Below are positions 26,935-35,498 of a stretch of 64,000 nt of DNA, piece after piece. Every line of letters starts with the position of its first letter. The first letter of the stretch is position 1. A program made the translations under genes and the position numbers. The notes beneath the pieces are model-generated. The model was not told the DNA's origin and did not search any database. It saw nothing but the letters and a program-made list of their open reading frames with translations. Source of the stretch: Chloracidobacterium sp. (GTDB lineage: Bacteria; Acidobacteriota; Blastocatellia; Pyrinomonadales; Pyrinomonadaceae); NCBI GenBank assembly GCA_016720705.1, contig JADKKB010000002.1, positions 1 through 64,000 of the forward strand, read 5' to 3'.

Positions 26935-27966
26935 ATGCTTATCGTAATGAAGTCCGGTGCATCTGCATCGGAAATTGAAAAAGTTTTAGAGGTTATCGAC
27001 GCACTGGGCTACCGGGCTCATTCGCTGCCCGGAGCTAATCGTACCGCGATCGGCGTCACCGGCAATCCGGGTGCGATCGATCCATCGCATTTCGAAAACC
27101 TTGCCGGCGTTGCTCAGGCTATCCGCGTCACGCAACCCTACAAGCTCATCTCGAAAGATCTGCGGCCTGAAAAGTCTGTGATCAAGGTCGGGACCGCGAC
27201 CATCGGCGGCAGCGAACTGGCGATGATCGCCGGGCCGTGCGCTCTCGAAAATCACGAGCAGGTATTCTCCACCGCCAAGATCGTTGCCGAGAGCGGTGCC
27301 AAGTTTTTTCGCGGCGGCGCCTACAAACCGCGCACGTCGCCATACGCATTTCAGGGCCTCGGTGTAGACGGGCTCAAAATGATGACTGAGGTGCGTGAAC
27401 AATATGGCCTCAATATTGTCACCGAAGCAATGGACGAGCAGGGCGTCGACGCAGTTGAGAAATACGGCGACTGCATCCAGATCGGTGCCCGTAATATGCA
27501 AAATTTCTCGCTGCTCAAATATGTCGGTCAAACGAGAAAGCCCGTTTTGCTCAAACGCGGGCTATCGGCAACGCTCGAGGAATTTCTGCTTGCTGCCGAG
27601 TATATTATGGCCGAGGGCAACTACGAAGTGATCCTTTGCGAACGCGGCATCCGAACATTTGCTACGCACGCCAGAAACACCTTGGATCTGTCGGTGGTGC
27701 CGGCGGTACATCGCATCTCGCACCTTCCGATCATTGTCGATCCGTCGCACGGCACAGGCCGTAATTATATGGTTGAGCCGCTCGCTCGAGCGTCGGTTGC
27801 GGTCGGCGCGGACGGACTGATCATCGAGGTGCATCCGTGTCCCGAGGATGCCCTTTGCGACGGAGCACAGGCATTGACGCCCGGTCAGTACCTCCACCTG
27901 GTGGAACAAGTGCGGCGGATCTATGAGGTGACGGCTGATAACTCGGTCGCTCAGACATCTAGTTAA
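26935..27966 (+). CDS. aroF: 3-deoxy-7-phosphoheptulonate (DAHP) synthase with N-terminal ferredoxin-like domain
   Basis: 343 residues. It condenses phosphoenolpyruvate and erythrose-4-phosphate, the entry to the shikimate pathway. Residues 1-75 form the ferredoxin-like regulatory domain seen in the Thermotoga enzyme. The barrel has MIAGPCALEN, FFRGGAYKPRTSPYAFQGLG, VLLKRGLSAT, LCERGIRTF and IVDPSHGTGR. It starts 37 bp after trpA and precedes a strong terminator, so Trp attenuation probably also controls this entry enzyme. Confidence 0.94.
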   Translation: MLIVMKSGASASEIEKVLEVIDALGYRAHSLPGANRTAIGVTGNPGAIDPSHFENLAGVAQAIRVTQPYKLISKDLRPEKSVIKVGTATIGGSELAMIAGPCALENHEQVFSTAKIVAESGAKFFRGGAYKPRTSPYAFQGLGVDGLKMMTEVREQYGLNIVTEAMDEQGVDAVEKYGDCIQIGARNMQNFSLLKYVGQTRKPVLLKRGLSATLEEFLLAAEYIMAEGNYEVILCERGIRTFATHARNTLDLSVVPAVHRISHLPIIVDPSHGTGRNYMVEPLARASVAVGADGLIIEVHPCPEDALCDGAQALTPGQYLHLVEQVRRIYEVTADNSVAQTSS

Positions 27967-28013
27967 CAATAATTTTATCGGTCACCTATTTCGGTGGGCA
28001 GACACCGTCCGGA

Positions 28014-28060
28014 CAAAAAAAGGTCAGCATATACTCCCGCAGTATATGCTGACTCTTTTT
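28014..28060. terminator. bidirectional terminator ending the trp operon
   Basis: A perfect 13-bp stem, GTCAGCATATACT (28023-28035) with AGTATATGCTGAC (28041-28053), has an A-run on the left and TCTTTTT on the right. It serves the trp-aroF transcript and the convergent minus-strand membrane-protein gene. Confidence 0.92.
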
Positions 28061-28086
28061 AATAACTCGCGCCCGAAGCCTTTTGC

Positions 28087-28473
28087 CTATTTGGCCGGGC
28101 GGAGTTTCAACAGACCATAAAACTGTATATAACCGCTGGCCATCGCTGAGACGATGAGCAACGTCAACGGCACGTACCTCAGCACATCGGGTAACAGCAC
28201 GCCGATACTCTGGCGAAACGCAAGACCTGCGGTCAGGCCGATGGCCATAATGCCGATCCTGCCAATGATCCATTTCGAAAACGACGGCGGTTCCGCCTCG
28301 GTTGGCAGAAAATATGGCAAGACCAAGACCATCAGCATTGTGATCGACATCAAAAGTGTATCGAATGCAAATATCCGGGCACTCTGGCCAAACTCCAGTG
28401 CTAGAAAAAACAACACAAATGTCGTGTCGATCGAGAATGTCGTTCCTGCGGGGATGCCGTTGTTTCGTGTCAT
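28087..28473 (-). CDS. small integral membrane protein, unknown function
   Basis: 128 residues with about four hydrophobic segments (TTFVLFFLALEF, LLMSITMLMVLVLPYFL, IIGRIGIMAIGLTAGLAF, YVPLTLLIVSAMASGYIQF). I recognise no family motif. It lies 56 bp downstream of the XRE regulator on the same strand, so the two may be cotranscribed. Confidence 0.7.
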   Translation of the reverse strand: MTRNNGIPAGTTFSIDTTFVLFFLALEFGQSARIFAFDTLLMSITMLMVLVLPYFLPTEAEPPSFSKWIIGRIGIMAIGLTAGLAFRQSIGVLLPDVLRYVPLTLLIVSAMASGYIQFYGLLKLRPAK

Positions 28474-28529
28474 ATTAGTTGGTCTCGCGTGATTGTTTTT
28501 ATAGTTTGGTAAAAGGCTGCTTTTCCGAA

Positions 28530-28916
28530 TTATTTAACCTTGCTGAACTGCTGATATGCGACTCTGAAAAGTTCCGACAGCGCCTCAGCAGTCTCAGGCG
28601 ACAGTTTCCGGTCAGCCCGCAGGTGAGCCTCAACGATCTCAGGCGTCGCCTCGTGCGGATAATAGATCACAGGCTCGACAGACTCGTCAGCGTGTCTCAT
28701 CAGACGATCGACCGGCATATCCAGCCATTGTGTCAGCCGGGCAATATTATCGGCATCGGGGCGACCGGTTCCGTTCTCGATACGTGAGAGAGTCGAGGCC
28801 GAAACTTCCGTAAGATCAGCAACATCACGCAAGCTGAGCTTGAGCTCTTCGCGATGACGTTTGATCGCACGTCCGAGTTCGACGGTGTTGATTAAGCTTT
28901 CATTTTTGAATCCCAT
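28530..28916 (-). CDS. XRE-family helix-turn-helix transcriptional regulator
   Basis: 128 residues. Residues 12-68 are a lambda-Cro/C1-type HTH: LGRAIKRHREELKLSLRDVA, then DLTEVSASTLSRIENGTGRP. The rest (TPEIVEAHLRADRKLSPETA and on) is a short helical tail of unknown role. It is divergent from the Rad52/DdrA-like gene, and matching TTTCATAGAT repeats sit just downstream of each predicted -10 box, so it is a good candidate to repress both promoters (inference). Confidence 0.85.
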   Translation of the reverse strand: MGFKNESLINTVELGRAIKRHREELKLSLRDVADLTEVSASTLSRIENGTGRPDADNIARLTQWLDMPVDRLMRHADESVEPVIYYPHEATPEIVEAHLRADRKLSPETAEALSELFRVAYQQFSKVK

Positions 28917-28967
28917 AGTTTTATTTTTCCTCCATGATTTTGACGTTCCATCACTGGACTTGTCATT

Positions 28968-29061
28968 TCATAGATAAAACATAACACATCATATTTTTGA
29001 ATGCAACACCTCGTTTCACACTTGCAACATTTTTATTTTACGTCTATACTGTTTCATAGAT
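28968..29061. promoter_or_regulatory. divergent promoters with twin TTTCATAGAT operator candidates
   Basis: Plus strand: TTGCAA (29022-29027), 17 nt, TATACT (29045-29050), then TTTCATAGAT (29052-29061). Minus strand: TTGCAT (rc of 29001-29006), 17 nt, TATTTT (rc of 28978-28983), then the same 10-mer region at 28968-28977. Both copies sit at the expected transcription start of their promoter. Confidence 0.6.
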
Positions 29062-29237
29062 GGCACGTCACCCAGAGTTACGTTTCATCACCTTGATACT
29101 AATACTGAGTCGCGACGGCCTGTTTGCGGCGAACAGAGGTGGGATCGGAAATGCGTATGTGGCTGAAAGCAGGCAGCAGCCATTGCAGGATTATCGCTGA
29201 TCCGATCGAACCTGAAAGCACACTAGGAGAAATTTTA

Positions 29238-29975
29238 ATGAAACCGAACAAACTTCAAGACACCATAACCACCACAGTCGAGGAATCGACCATAGCCCCG
29301 GCCACCGCCTCGAGTAATGTCGTCGATTTTGCATCGACCCTGCGCGAGTTGCGTCAGAGTGTGGATCCGATGATGATCCGCCAGCGTGCGGCCCATCGGG
29401 ATAACCGCGGCAATACGCAGATGGTCGACTATGTCGAATGGCATACCGTAGCCGACATCCTCGACGAGCACGCCGCTAACTGGGAACACACTGTAAAGGA
29501 CATCAGACAGTTGGGCGAGATAGTCGCGGTCACGGTAGCCATTACGATCGACGGCGTCACACGCGAGGGGATCGGCACTGGCCGCACGGGCAGTGAGACC
29601 GGGATCAAAAAGGCAGAGCACGACGCACTTAAACGCGCGGCGGTAAAGTTCGGCGTTGCACGCGAACTGTACAAACGCGAGTTTGACGCTTTCGAACCCG
29701 TTGACACGACCGCCTTGGCCGAAATGAGCGAGGCACGTCCGATCAGCGATCCGATCGCAAGAACCCTCGGTGATATGGTCACGGCGAAACAATTGGGTAT
29801 GATCCGGGCGATCTCCCGCGAAGGTGGACTGGATGCATCGGCCGAATGTATGTCGAAATTCGGATGTAGGGTCGATGAACTCTCGAAACGGGCGGCATCC
29901 GAGATGATCGACCACCTCCAGTCGCTCCAGCGTGGCGAGCAGGCGGCGGCGATGCCGATGCGGCGTGCAGGATAA
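29238..29975 (+). CDS. Rad52/DdrA-like single-strand annealing protein
   Basis: About 245 residues from the ATG at 29238, preceded by AGGAGA (29225-29230); the longer frame to 29124 has no ribosome site. The central part (residues 50-160) matches the Rad52/22 double-strand-break-repair family: VDYVEWHTVADILDEHAANW, then IGTGRTGSETGIKKAEHDAL and KRAAVKFGVARELYKREF. DdrA and Rad52 bind single-stranded DNA ends and promote annealing. The C-terminal tail (MVTAKQLGMIRAISREGGLD) resembles the small C-terminal helical domain found in related proteins. A regulated chromosomal copy next to an XRE repressor could also be a domesticated phage gene; no other phage gene is near. Confidence 0.8.
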   Translation: MKPNKLQDTITTTVEESTIAPATASSNVVDFASTLRELRQSVDPMMIRQRAAHRDNRGNTQMVDYVEWHTVADILDEHAANWEHTVKDIRQLGEIVAVTVAITIDGVTREGIGTGRTGSETGIKKAEHDALKRAAVKFGVARELYKREFDAFEPVDTTALAEMSEARPISDPIARTLGDMVTAKQLGMIRAISREGGLDASAECMSKFGCRVDELSKRAASEMIDHLQSLQRGEQAAAMPMRRAG

Positions 29976-30075
29976 CAACACTCGTGTTTTAGGTTGTTTT
30001 GGATCGTGAATTGACCCGTCCCGCTTTTCTCCATGAAGCCGGAATATCTCTCACCTCGATCCAAAACTCACTCGG

Positions 30076-30113
30076 AGCGGCGGCAGATGCTATGTGCAAC
30101 TGCCGCCGCTTTT
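30076..30113 (+). terminator. terminator of the Rad52-like gene
   Basis: AGCGGCGGCAG (30076-30086) pairs perfectly with CTGCCGCCGCT (30100-30110), followed by TTT. It starts 100 bp after the stop. Confidence 0.75.
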
Positions 30114-30138
30114 GGATTACTTCGCCGAGCATCGACGG

Positions 30139-30187
30139 AAAAAGGCACGAAAGCCGGAAATGCTAATTCCCTATCCTTCGTGCCTTT
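30139..30187. terminator. bidirectional terminator, mainly for the M16 peptidase genes
   Basis: AAAGGCACGAA (30141-30151) pairs with TTCGTGCCTTT (30177-30187). On the minus strand it is followed by TTTTTCC. It lies just beyond the stop of the M16 gene at 30210. Confidence 0.75.
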
Positions 30188-30209
30188 AATCTATCGTTCG
30201 CCGACGAGA

Positions 30210-31913
30210 CTAGGCCCTTGTGCCGATGAACGTCAGCGGTTCAGGGACGATCGGAGCCGATAAAGTCCCGGTCATTGAGTCGCCATCCACCTTGCCGGCA
30301 ATTGTAAATTCGAGCGGTTGGCCCTGCATTTCAGCGATCGCGGTTGCCCACAGCTTATTGCCGGTCATCTTACCGTTGCTGATAGTGCCGTCGCCAAACA
30401 TTGTTTCCAGGACTCCGGTGAGCAGATCACCGCTTTGCTCTACGGTCAACGAGACCGGCAATTTCTGGCCCTGAAAATCTATCGAAAGATCCCAGTCGCC
30501 GGCTGCGTTTGCCGGTTCGTCGAGGGCGTCATTATTGTATTTACCGATATCCTGAGCGTTGCCGTCGGTGTCAAAGACTTCGACCGAAGTTGCGAATCCG
30601 GAGGCTTGCGGCAGGACCTCTTCGGCATCGCCGACGATCACGATCGCCACTTCGTCCGGGCGAATATGTTCCTTTGCCACGCGTAAGACGTCATCGACCG
30701 TTACAGCGTCGATATGGTCACGGTAGGTTTGCAGATAATCTTCCGGCAAGTTGTAAAGGTGCTGATTGACGATCAGGTTTGTCAGTCCTTCCTGTGTTTC
30801 GGCCCGGATCGGGAATACTCCGGTCAGGAAATTCTTGGCGTCGGCGAGTTCGTCATCGCTCACCTTGTCCACACGGATCCGGTCAAGTTCGTAGAAAAAC
30901 TCCTTGAGCGATTCGCCGGTTACGGCAGTTCGAACCTCGGCGGTCGCCTCTGCCTCACCGGCCAGCTTTTTATATTCCATCCGCGTATAGGCACCGTAGG
31001 TATAGCCCTTTTCCTCACGCAGATTCATAAATACACGCGAGGACGCACCGGCACCGAGCACCTGATTCATCACGATCAGCGGAAAATAGTCCGGATGATC
31101 GCGCGACACGCCGAGATTTGCGATCACGATATTCGACTGCGCCGACCCCGGACGGTCAACGACCGTTAAAGTTCGGTCAGTCCGCATCGGTGGTGCCGGA
31201 AAGTCATTTGTACACGGCGTTCCGGGTTGCCAGTCACCGAATAATTCCGTGATCTCAGCGATCAGTTCGTCACGCTTGACGTCGCCGACCACGATGAACA
31301 TTGCGTTGTTCGGGATAAACTGCTTGGCATGGAATTCGGTCAACATCTCGCGTGTCAGCTTTTCGACATCCGCTGCCTTTGGCGAGATCTTCGAATACGG
31401 GTGATCGCCATAGACAAGGCGGCCGACCTGTTCCCCGGCGAGAAATCCGGGCTGTGAACGCTGGAATTTGAGATTTTCGATCGTATTTCGGCGATAGAGG
31501 TCGAGTTCCGTTTCGGGAAACACGGGCCGCAGAGCCACCTCGGCCATCAGATGCAGAATGTCTGAGCTATACAGTGACAAACTCGATGCCGCTAAGACCG
31601 TAAAGTCGTCCGACGAACTCGCTGAAATGCTTGCTCCCAATCTCTCCGTCTTTTCGGCTAACTGAAGACTCGTGTATTCGGCGGTTCCCTCGGTCAAAAG
31701 CGATGTCATTGCGGACGTGAGACCTGTCGAATCCTCCGGATCATTTACGTCACCGCTATGAAACGCAAGGCGGTAGCTCACCAGCGGCAGTCGCTCGTGT
31801 TCGAATATTACCAGTCGTAAACCGTTATCAAGGGTCGTCTGAAACGGCCTCGGTATCTCAAATGAGATCGGCTCGAGCGGTGCTGGCGGTGAATTTCTGA
31901 AGTCGTTGGTCAT
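30210..31913 (-). CDS. M16 peptidase-like protein lacking the zinc site (partner subunit)
   Basis: 567 residues. It has the M16 fold (TTLDNGLRLVIFEHERLPLV) but where active members have HxxEH it reads TGLTSAMTSLLTEGTAEYTS, so it is catalytically inactive. The second half keeps the substrate-binding region with YGAYTRMEY. The last ~100 residues (SIDFQGQKLPVSLTVEQSGD, then ATAIAEMQGQPLEFTIAGKV) form an added beta-rich domain. It starts 16 bp after the active M16 gene; such pairs form heterodimers like mitochondrial processing peptidase. Location is uncertain because no signal peptide is visible. Confidence 0.88.
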   Translation of the reverse strand: MTNDFRNSPPAPLEPISFEIPRPFQTTLDNGLRLVIFEHERLPLVSYRLAFHSGDVNDPEDSTGLTSAMTSLLTEGTAEYTSLQLAEKTERLGASISASSSDDFTVLAASSLSLYSSDILHLMAEVALRPVFPETELDLYRRNTIENLKFQRSQPGFLAGEQVGRLVYGDHPYSKISPKAADVEKLTREMLTEFHAKQFIPNNAMFIVVGDVKRDELIAEITELFGDWQPGTPCTNDFPAPPMRTDRTLTVVDRPGSAQSNIVIANLGVSRDHPDYFPLIVMNQVLGAGASSRVFMNLREEKGYTYGAYTRMEYKKLAGEAEATAEVRTAVTGESLKEFFYELDRIRVDKVSDDELADAKNFLTGVFPIRAETQEGLTNLIVNQHLYNLPEDYLQTYRDHIDAVTVDDVLRVAKEHIRPDEVAIVIVGDAEEVLPQASGFATSVEVFDTDGNAQDIGKYNNDALDEPANAAGDWDLSIDFQGQKLPVSLTVEQSGDLLTGVLETMFGDGTISNGKMTGNKLWATAIAEMQGQPLEFTIAGKVDGDSMTGTLSAPIVPEPLTFIGTRA

Positions 31914-31929
31914 ATATTCTCTTAGGCTT

Positions 31930-33207
31930 CTATGCCTTTACGGCGGGGACTACATCAAGCAATGCTCGATTGTCGGTGTTCAAATAGTGGGCTGCGGCCA
32001 TCCGTATCTGTTCGGCCGTCACGGAAAGGAGTTCGTCCAGTTCGGTGTTGATAAGTGTCGGATCGCCGTCATACAGGGCATATTCAGCTAGTTGCTGTGC
32101 CCGCGACATTGATGACTGGCGATGTCGAACCGAGTCGTTCAAGAGCTGATTCTCGATCTTTTCCATCTCCTCGGCCGACGGGCCGTGGGTAGCAAGGCTT
32201 TGGATCTCTTCCATTATATTCTCGCGGATCCGGCTCAGGTCTTCCTCGGGCTTCGGGATCGCACCGATAAAGATGCTGGACGGTCCACGTCGTTCGTCCG
32301 TAAATCCAAACAGCTGAATGACGGATTCCGAGCCTTTCACCAATTTTTGATATAGCCGTGAGCTTTCGCCGTCGTAGAGCACCTTTCCGGCGAGATAGAG
32401 TGCGTTGAATTCGGGGGTTCGCCGCTCAGGTATCTTCCATCCGATCAGAAATGCCGGAAACGGAGCAAGCTTGTCTTCCCATTCACGATAGGTGGACGCG
32501 ACCTCGGCCGGTTCACTCACGTCCAGAGCAGGCGGCAGCGGTTGCGATGCGATATCGCCGAAATATGTCTCGATCAAACCTTTTGCGATTTCGGGGTCAA
32601 ACGCACCCGAAAGTGCGATCACTGCGTTATTTGGAGCGTAATATACCCGAAAGAAATCCTGCACGTCCTCGACCGTCGCATCATCCAGATGTTCCATCGA
32701 GCCGATCGTCGAGTGCGAATTGGCAAAATTTTGAAAGATCATTTCATTGATCAGGTCAAATATCTGCCCGTAAGGCTGGTTATCATACCTCAGCCGCTTC
32801 TCTTCCTTTACCGCTTCGCGTTGGTTGTCGAGGTTTTCTTGGGTAACCGCAAGCGAGCGCATTCTGTCCGATTCCAGCCACAGAGCGAGCGGCAATTGGC
32901 TTGCCGGCAGCGTCTCGTAATAATTCGTACGCTCGCTCGAAGTCGTGCCGTTCATCGTGCCGCCGGCCTTCATCACGTACTGGAAATGTCCCGCCTTGGG
33001 CACATTTGCCGAGCCCTGGAACATCATATGTTCGAACAGGTGAGCAAAGCCCGTGCGGCCATCGCGTTCGTTCCGCGAACCAACATTGTAATAGACGGCA
33101 ACTGAAACGACCGGGATCGCATTATCAGGATTTAAGACGACCCGCAGGCCGTTCTGCAGCGTATAATCCTCGATCTCGAGCGAAGTTAATTTGAAAGTCT
33201 CTGTCAT
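31930..33207 (-). CDS. M16 family zinc metallopeptidase (active subunit)
   Basis: About 425 residues from the ATG at 33207 (MTETFKLTSLEIEDY); the frame extends upstream to 33252 without support. The inverted zinc motif HxxEH is intact in GFAHLFEHMMFQG, and the distal Glu of the site lies in a conserved helix (NQREAVKEEKRLR). TNYYETLPASQLPLALWLES is typical. It probably pairs with the inactive M16 protein downstream to degrade peptides. No strong Shine-Dalgarno precedes the chosen start. Confidence 0.92.
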   Translation of the reverse strand: MTETFKLTSLEIEDYTLQNGLRVVLNPDNAIPVVSVAVYYNVGSRNERDGRTGFAHLFEHMMFQGSANVPKAGHFQYVMKAGGTMNGTTSSERTNYYETLPASQLPLALWLESDRMRSLAVTQENLDNQREAVKEEKRLRYDNQPYGQIFDLINEMIFQNFANSHSTIGSMEHLDDATVEDVQDFFRVYYAPNNAVIALSGAFDPEIAKGLIETYFGDIASQPLPPALDVSEPAEVASTYREWEDKLAPFPAFLIGWKIPERRTPEFNALYLAGKVLYDGESSRLYQKLVKGSESVIQLFGFTDERRGPSSIFIGAIPKPEEDLSRIRENIMEEIQSLATHGPSAEEMEKIENQLLNDSVRHRQSSMSRAQQLAEYALYDGDPTLINTELDELLSVTAEQIRMAAAHYLNTDNRALLDVVPAVKA

Positions 33208-33435
33208 AAGATTCACTGTTTTTATGAGAACACTTTGACGTCCAAAAATCAACGAACGAAAATTTTCGAAAACACCTCAGTATCCGCACTCCGGGGTGCC
33301 GTTCGCATCAGACTCCACTTCGCCGGCGATACTTTAGTACAACTTTTCCTGCCGATCTGAATCTAATAACTATAACCACACGAAATATAAACTTGACCGG
33401 CACGATAGTGAGTTGCTTAAGGCATTTTACGTTGG

Positions 33436-34104
33436 ATGAACTCTAAAACTATGATCTCGGAAATTATACAATCACCTCCACCTAATCGTTTTATCGGACT
33501 TATCCCTTCGGTAGTAAAGGCGGCCGACGCCAAGCTACCTACGAAATACGGCGAATTTCGCATCGCCGGTTATCGCTCATTGACGAGTGACGAAGAATTC
33601 GTCGTTGTTTACAAGGGCGAGCTTCGTACAGAGGATGCTCTTCCCGTTCGTATCCACTCGCAGTGTATGACGGGAGATGTCTTTAACTCGGCGAAATGCG
33701 ATTGCGGCGAACAACTTGATCTGGCAATGGAACGCATCGCCCGCGAAGGCCGCGGTGTGATCGTCTATCAGCAGCAGGAAGGCCGCGGCATCGGAATCAT
33801 AAACAAGATCCGGGCGTATGCTCTTCAGGACCAAGGCGCCGACACGATCGAGGCCAATGTTCAACTCGGACTCGATATCGATGCCCGGCGCTACGAGCAA
33901 TGTGTCGAGATCTTACGCGATCTAGGGCTTCGACGGGTCAAGGCAATGACAAATAACCCCGAAAAGATCCAAGCTATGCGCCAGGGCGGCATCGAAGTCG
34001 CGGAACGCGTGGCGACAGAGATCGAACCTTCGAAAGACACACAAAAATATCTTAGCGTTAAGAAGTTTCAGATGGGTCACTTGCTCAGTCTCGTGACGTC
34101 GTAA
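33436..34104 (+). CDS. ribA: GTP cyclohydrolase II
   Basis: 222 residues, a stand-alone RibA without the RibB (DHBP synthase) domain. It opens GTP to the pyrimidine precursor of riboflavin. Zinc ligands are in CMTGDVFNSAKCDCG, and the catalytic region is GVIVYQQQEGRGIGIINKIRA and RVKAMTNNPEK. An N-terminal ~25-residue extension precedes the usual start of homology; ATG 33451 is an alternative start. I saw no FMN riboswitch in the 183-bp upstream gap. Confidence 0.93.
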   Translation: MNSKTMISEIIQSPPPNRFIGLIPSVVKAADAKLPTKYGEFRIAGYRSLTSDEEFVVVYKGELRTEDALPVRIHSQCMTGDVFNSAKCDCGEQLDLAMERIAREGRGVIVYQQQEGRGIGIINKIRAYALQDQGADTIEANVQLGLDIDARRYEQCVEILRDLGLRRVKAMTNNPEKIQAMRQGGIEVAERVATEIEPSKDTQKYLSVKKFQMGHLLSLVTS

Positions 34105-34133
34105 GCACGTAACCGCAAGGGTAAGCATTCCAG

Positions 34134-34172
34134 GCCGCAGTCGAACACAGCGTTCGGCTGCGGCATTCTCGT
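34134..34172 (+). terminator. terminator after ribA
   Basis: GCCGCAGTCGAAC (34134-34146) pairs with GTTCGGCTGCGGC (34152-34164), 13 bp with one G-U, 30 bp beyond the ribA stop. The T-run (ATTCTCGTTT) is weak. Confidence 0.6.
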
Positions 34173-34260
34173 TTGATGGTAGTTTTCGCTCTGACACCAA
34201 CCGGCGAATATGACCTTGATTATGCAGAGCTCTATAATTGCGAGGGTGAGAGAGTCACAG

Positions 34261-34288
34261 TTGCCGGGCCGTCGTATTAGGATATAAT
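34261..34288 (+). promoter_or_regulatory. putative promoter of the DUF6335 gene
   Basis: TTGCCG (34261-34266), 16 nt, and a consensus TATAAT (34283-34288), 31 bp before the ATG. Confidence 0.5.
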
Positions 34289-34318
34289 TGATAAAAACGC
34301 TTAACGCTCACCAAATAT

Positions 34319-34690
34319 ATGAATAATCAACATCCAACTGACGCTGAACTTGATCAACAAGTTAAAGAGGAATTTGCCGAAGAAGGCCGTGTCAACGAAG
34401 GCTCTCAGGAGCAGCTTTTAGAAAAACTCGCAGATTATACGGATCGCTCGCCCAAACTATCCGGCGGCGACATTGACGCTGCCTGGGAAGACTCCGACGT
34501 CGGCGAAGAGTCGGTCGGCGGCGGCAACCCGACACCCGACCAGAGCGTCGTAGAAGAGTTGGGTGAAGCTATGGGCATCACCTATCAAGACAACGAACCG
34601 CTCGGCACCGAAAAAAAACTCGAACGCCGCGACGAAGACCGCTGGGAACTAAACCCCGCCTCCGCCGAAGACTTCGGGGATAACGAATAG
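34319..34690 (+). CDS. DUF6335-like acidic protein
   Basis: 123 residues, strongly acidic and without membrane segments. The core SPKLSGGDIDAAWEDSD, then VGEESVGGGNPTPDQSVVEE and EPLGTEKKLERRDEDRWELN resembles DUF6335, a family I know from cyanobacteria and some Acidobacteria. Function is unknown. It sits immediately before the REP/RAYT and IS110 region, the last core gene before the accessory block. Confidence 0.75.
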   Translation: MNNQHPTDAELDQQVKEEFAEEGRVNEGSQEQLLEKLADYTDRSPKLSGGDIDAAWEDSDVGEESVGGGNPTPDQSVVEELGEAMGITYQDNEPLGTEKKLERRDEDRWELNPASAEDFGDNE

Positions 34691-34695
34691 CGGTT

Positions 34696-34810
34696 GTCTG
34701 TCAGAACCGGGAGCCATAGCGACCGGGTTCTTTTCATCCGCTCCGTTCCGGCAAACGCGAACGCCAAACCCCTGTCAGAACCGGGAGCCATAGCGACTGG
34801 GTTCTTTCCC
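34696..34810. repeat. two copies of a REP-like hairpin repeat
   Basis: CAGAACCGGGAGCCATAGCG followed by AC(C/T)GGGTTCTTT occurs at about 34699-34732 and again at 34777-34809. The ends (AGAACC/GGTTCT) pair, giving an imperfect hairpin. They lie at the 3' side of a RAYT transposase remnant, as REP sequences do. Confidence 0.6.
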
Positions 34811-34811
34811 T

Positions 34812-35096
34812 TTCCGCCACGCCCTCGCCGCATCTTCACGCACCGACCACACGCTCGTTAACACACGATGCATGATCCGCCCGATATCGTCCGTGAGGCG
34901 CTCGATCAGCAGATGAATGTGATCGGTCATCAGGCAGTATGCGTAAAGATAGAATGGCAGCTTTGTCTTCTGTGCAGCGAACAGCGCAACGGACTTCCGA
35001 TAGTCCTCCGGCGAATGACAAGATGTCCCTCCGATCCACCCCTCTCGTCGTCACATGATAAAGCCCGCCCTCGACCCCGATCCTCGCTTTCCTCGC
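34812..35096 (-). pseudogene. REP-associated tyrosine transposase (RAYT) remnant
   Basis: Read on the minus strand the segment begins with ARKARIGVEGGLYHVTTRG, the RAYT N-terminus (ATT in place of the start codon). After a frameshift near 35025 it continues in another frame with LPFYLYAYCLMTDHIHLLIE, which contains the HxH of the HUH nuclease motif, and LTDDIGRIMHRVLTSVW. The catalytic Tyr region is lost. RAYTs mobilise REP sequences as single strands. It is clearly non-functional. Confidence 0.75.
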
Positions 35097-35172
35097 AATT
35101 TGCTCGATGATACTATCCCAACCAAATGAGAACCTCAATCGAGAATCGACAAATTAGCAGGCGTGACCCCGA

Positions 35173-35487
35173 TTGCTCTTGTTGCCCTTTGATGCGGATC
35201 TGCTGCTGAACGTGATCGAACAGGTATTCGAAATGGAGAGAGAGAATTTCTTCGGATCCGGAAAGAATAAGCGTATCATTACCGCAAAGGAGGTGTTCAT
35301 ACTGATCGGCAAGGAATCAGGTGCGACCATCACCGAGATGTCCGGGATCGTCGGCCTCGACCAGTCAAACGCCGGCCGCCGATTCGACGCCGCGAGACAG
35401 AAATGCAAGACCGATCCGGAGTTCGAAAGCACATGGAAGAAAGTTCAGGAGAAGTACAAACAGAGAATCGCACTATCGCATGTCTGA
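35173..35487 (+). pseudogene. C-terminal fragment of a RAYT with DnaA-like HTH
   Basis: About 104 codons: VIEQVFEMERENFFGSGKNK, then RIITAKEVFILIGKESGATI, then TEMSGIVGLDQSNAGRRFD. The last part has the shape of the DnaA C-terminal-like HTH found at the end of some RAYT transposases. The catalytic part is absent. The same block recurs at 47452-47680, in both cases directly upstream of an IS110 left end. Confidence 0.65.
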
Positions 35488-35498
35488 TGCTATGAAGT

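Noticed and set aside
33253..33435. FMN riboswitch upstream of ribA
   Set aside because: The conserved FMN-element blocks are not visible in the 183-bp gap.
34585..34839. 84-codon minus-strand frame over the REP repeats and DUF6335 gene
   Set aside because: It is antisense to the DUF6335 gene and its reading across the REP hairpins is composition driven.
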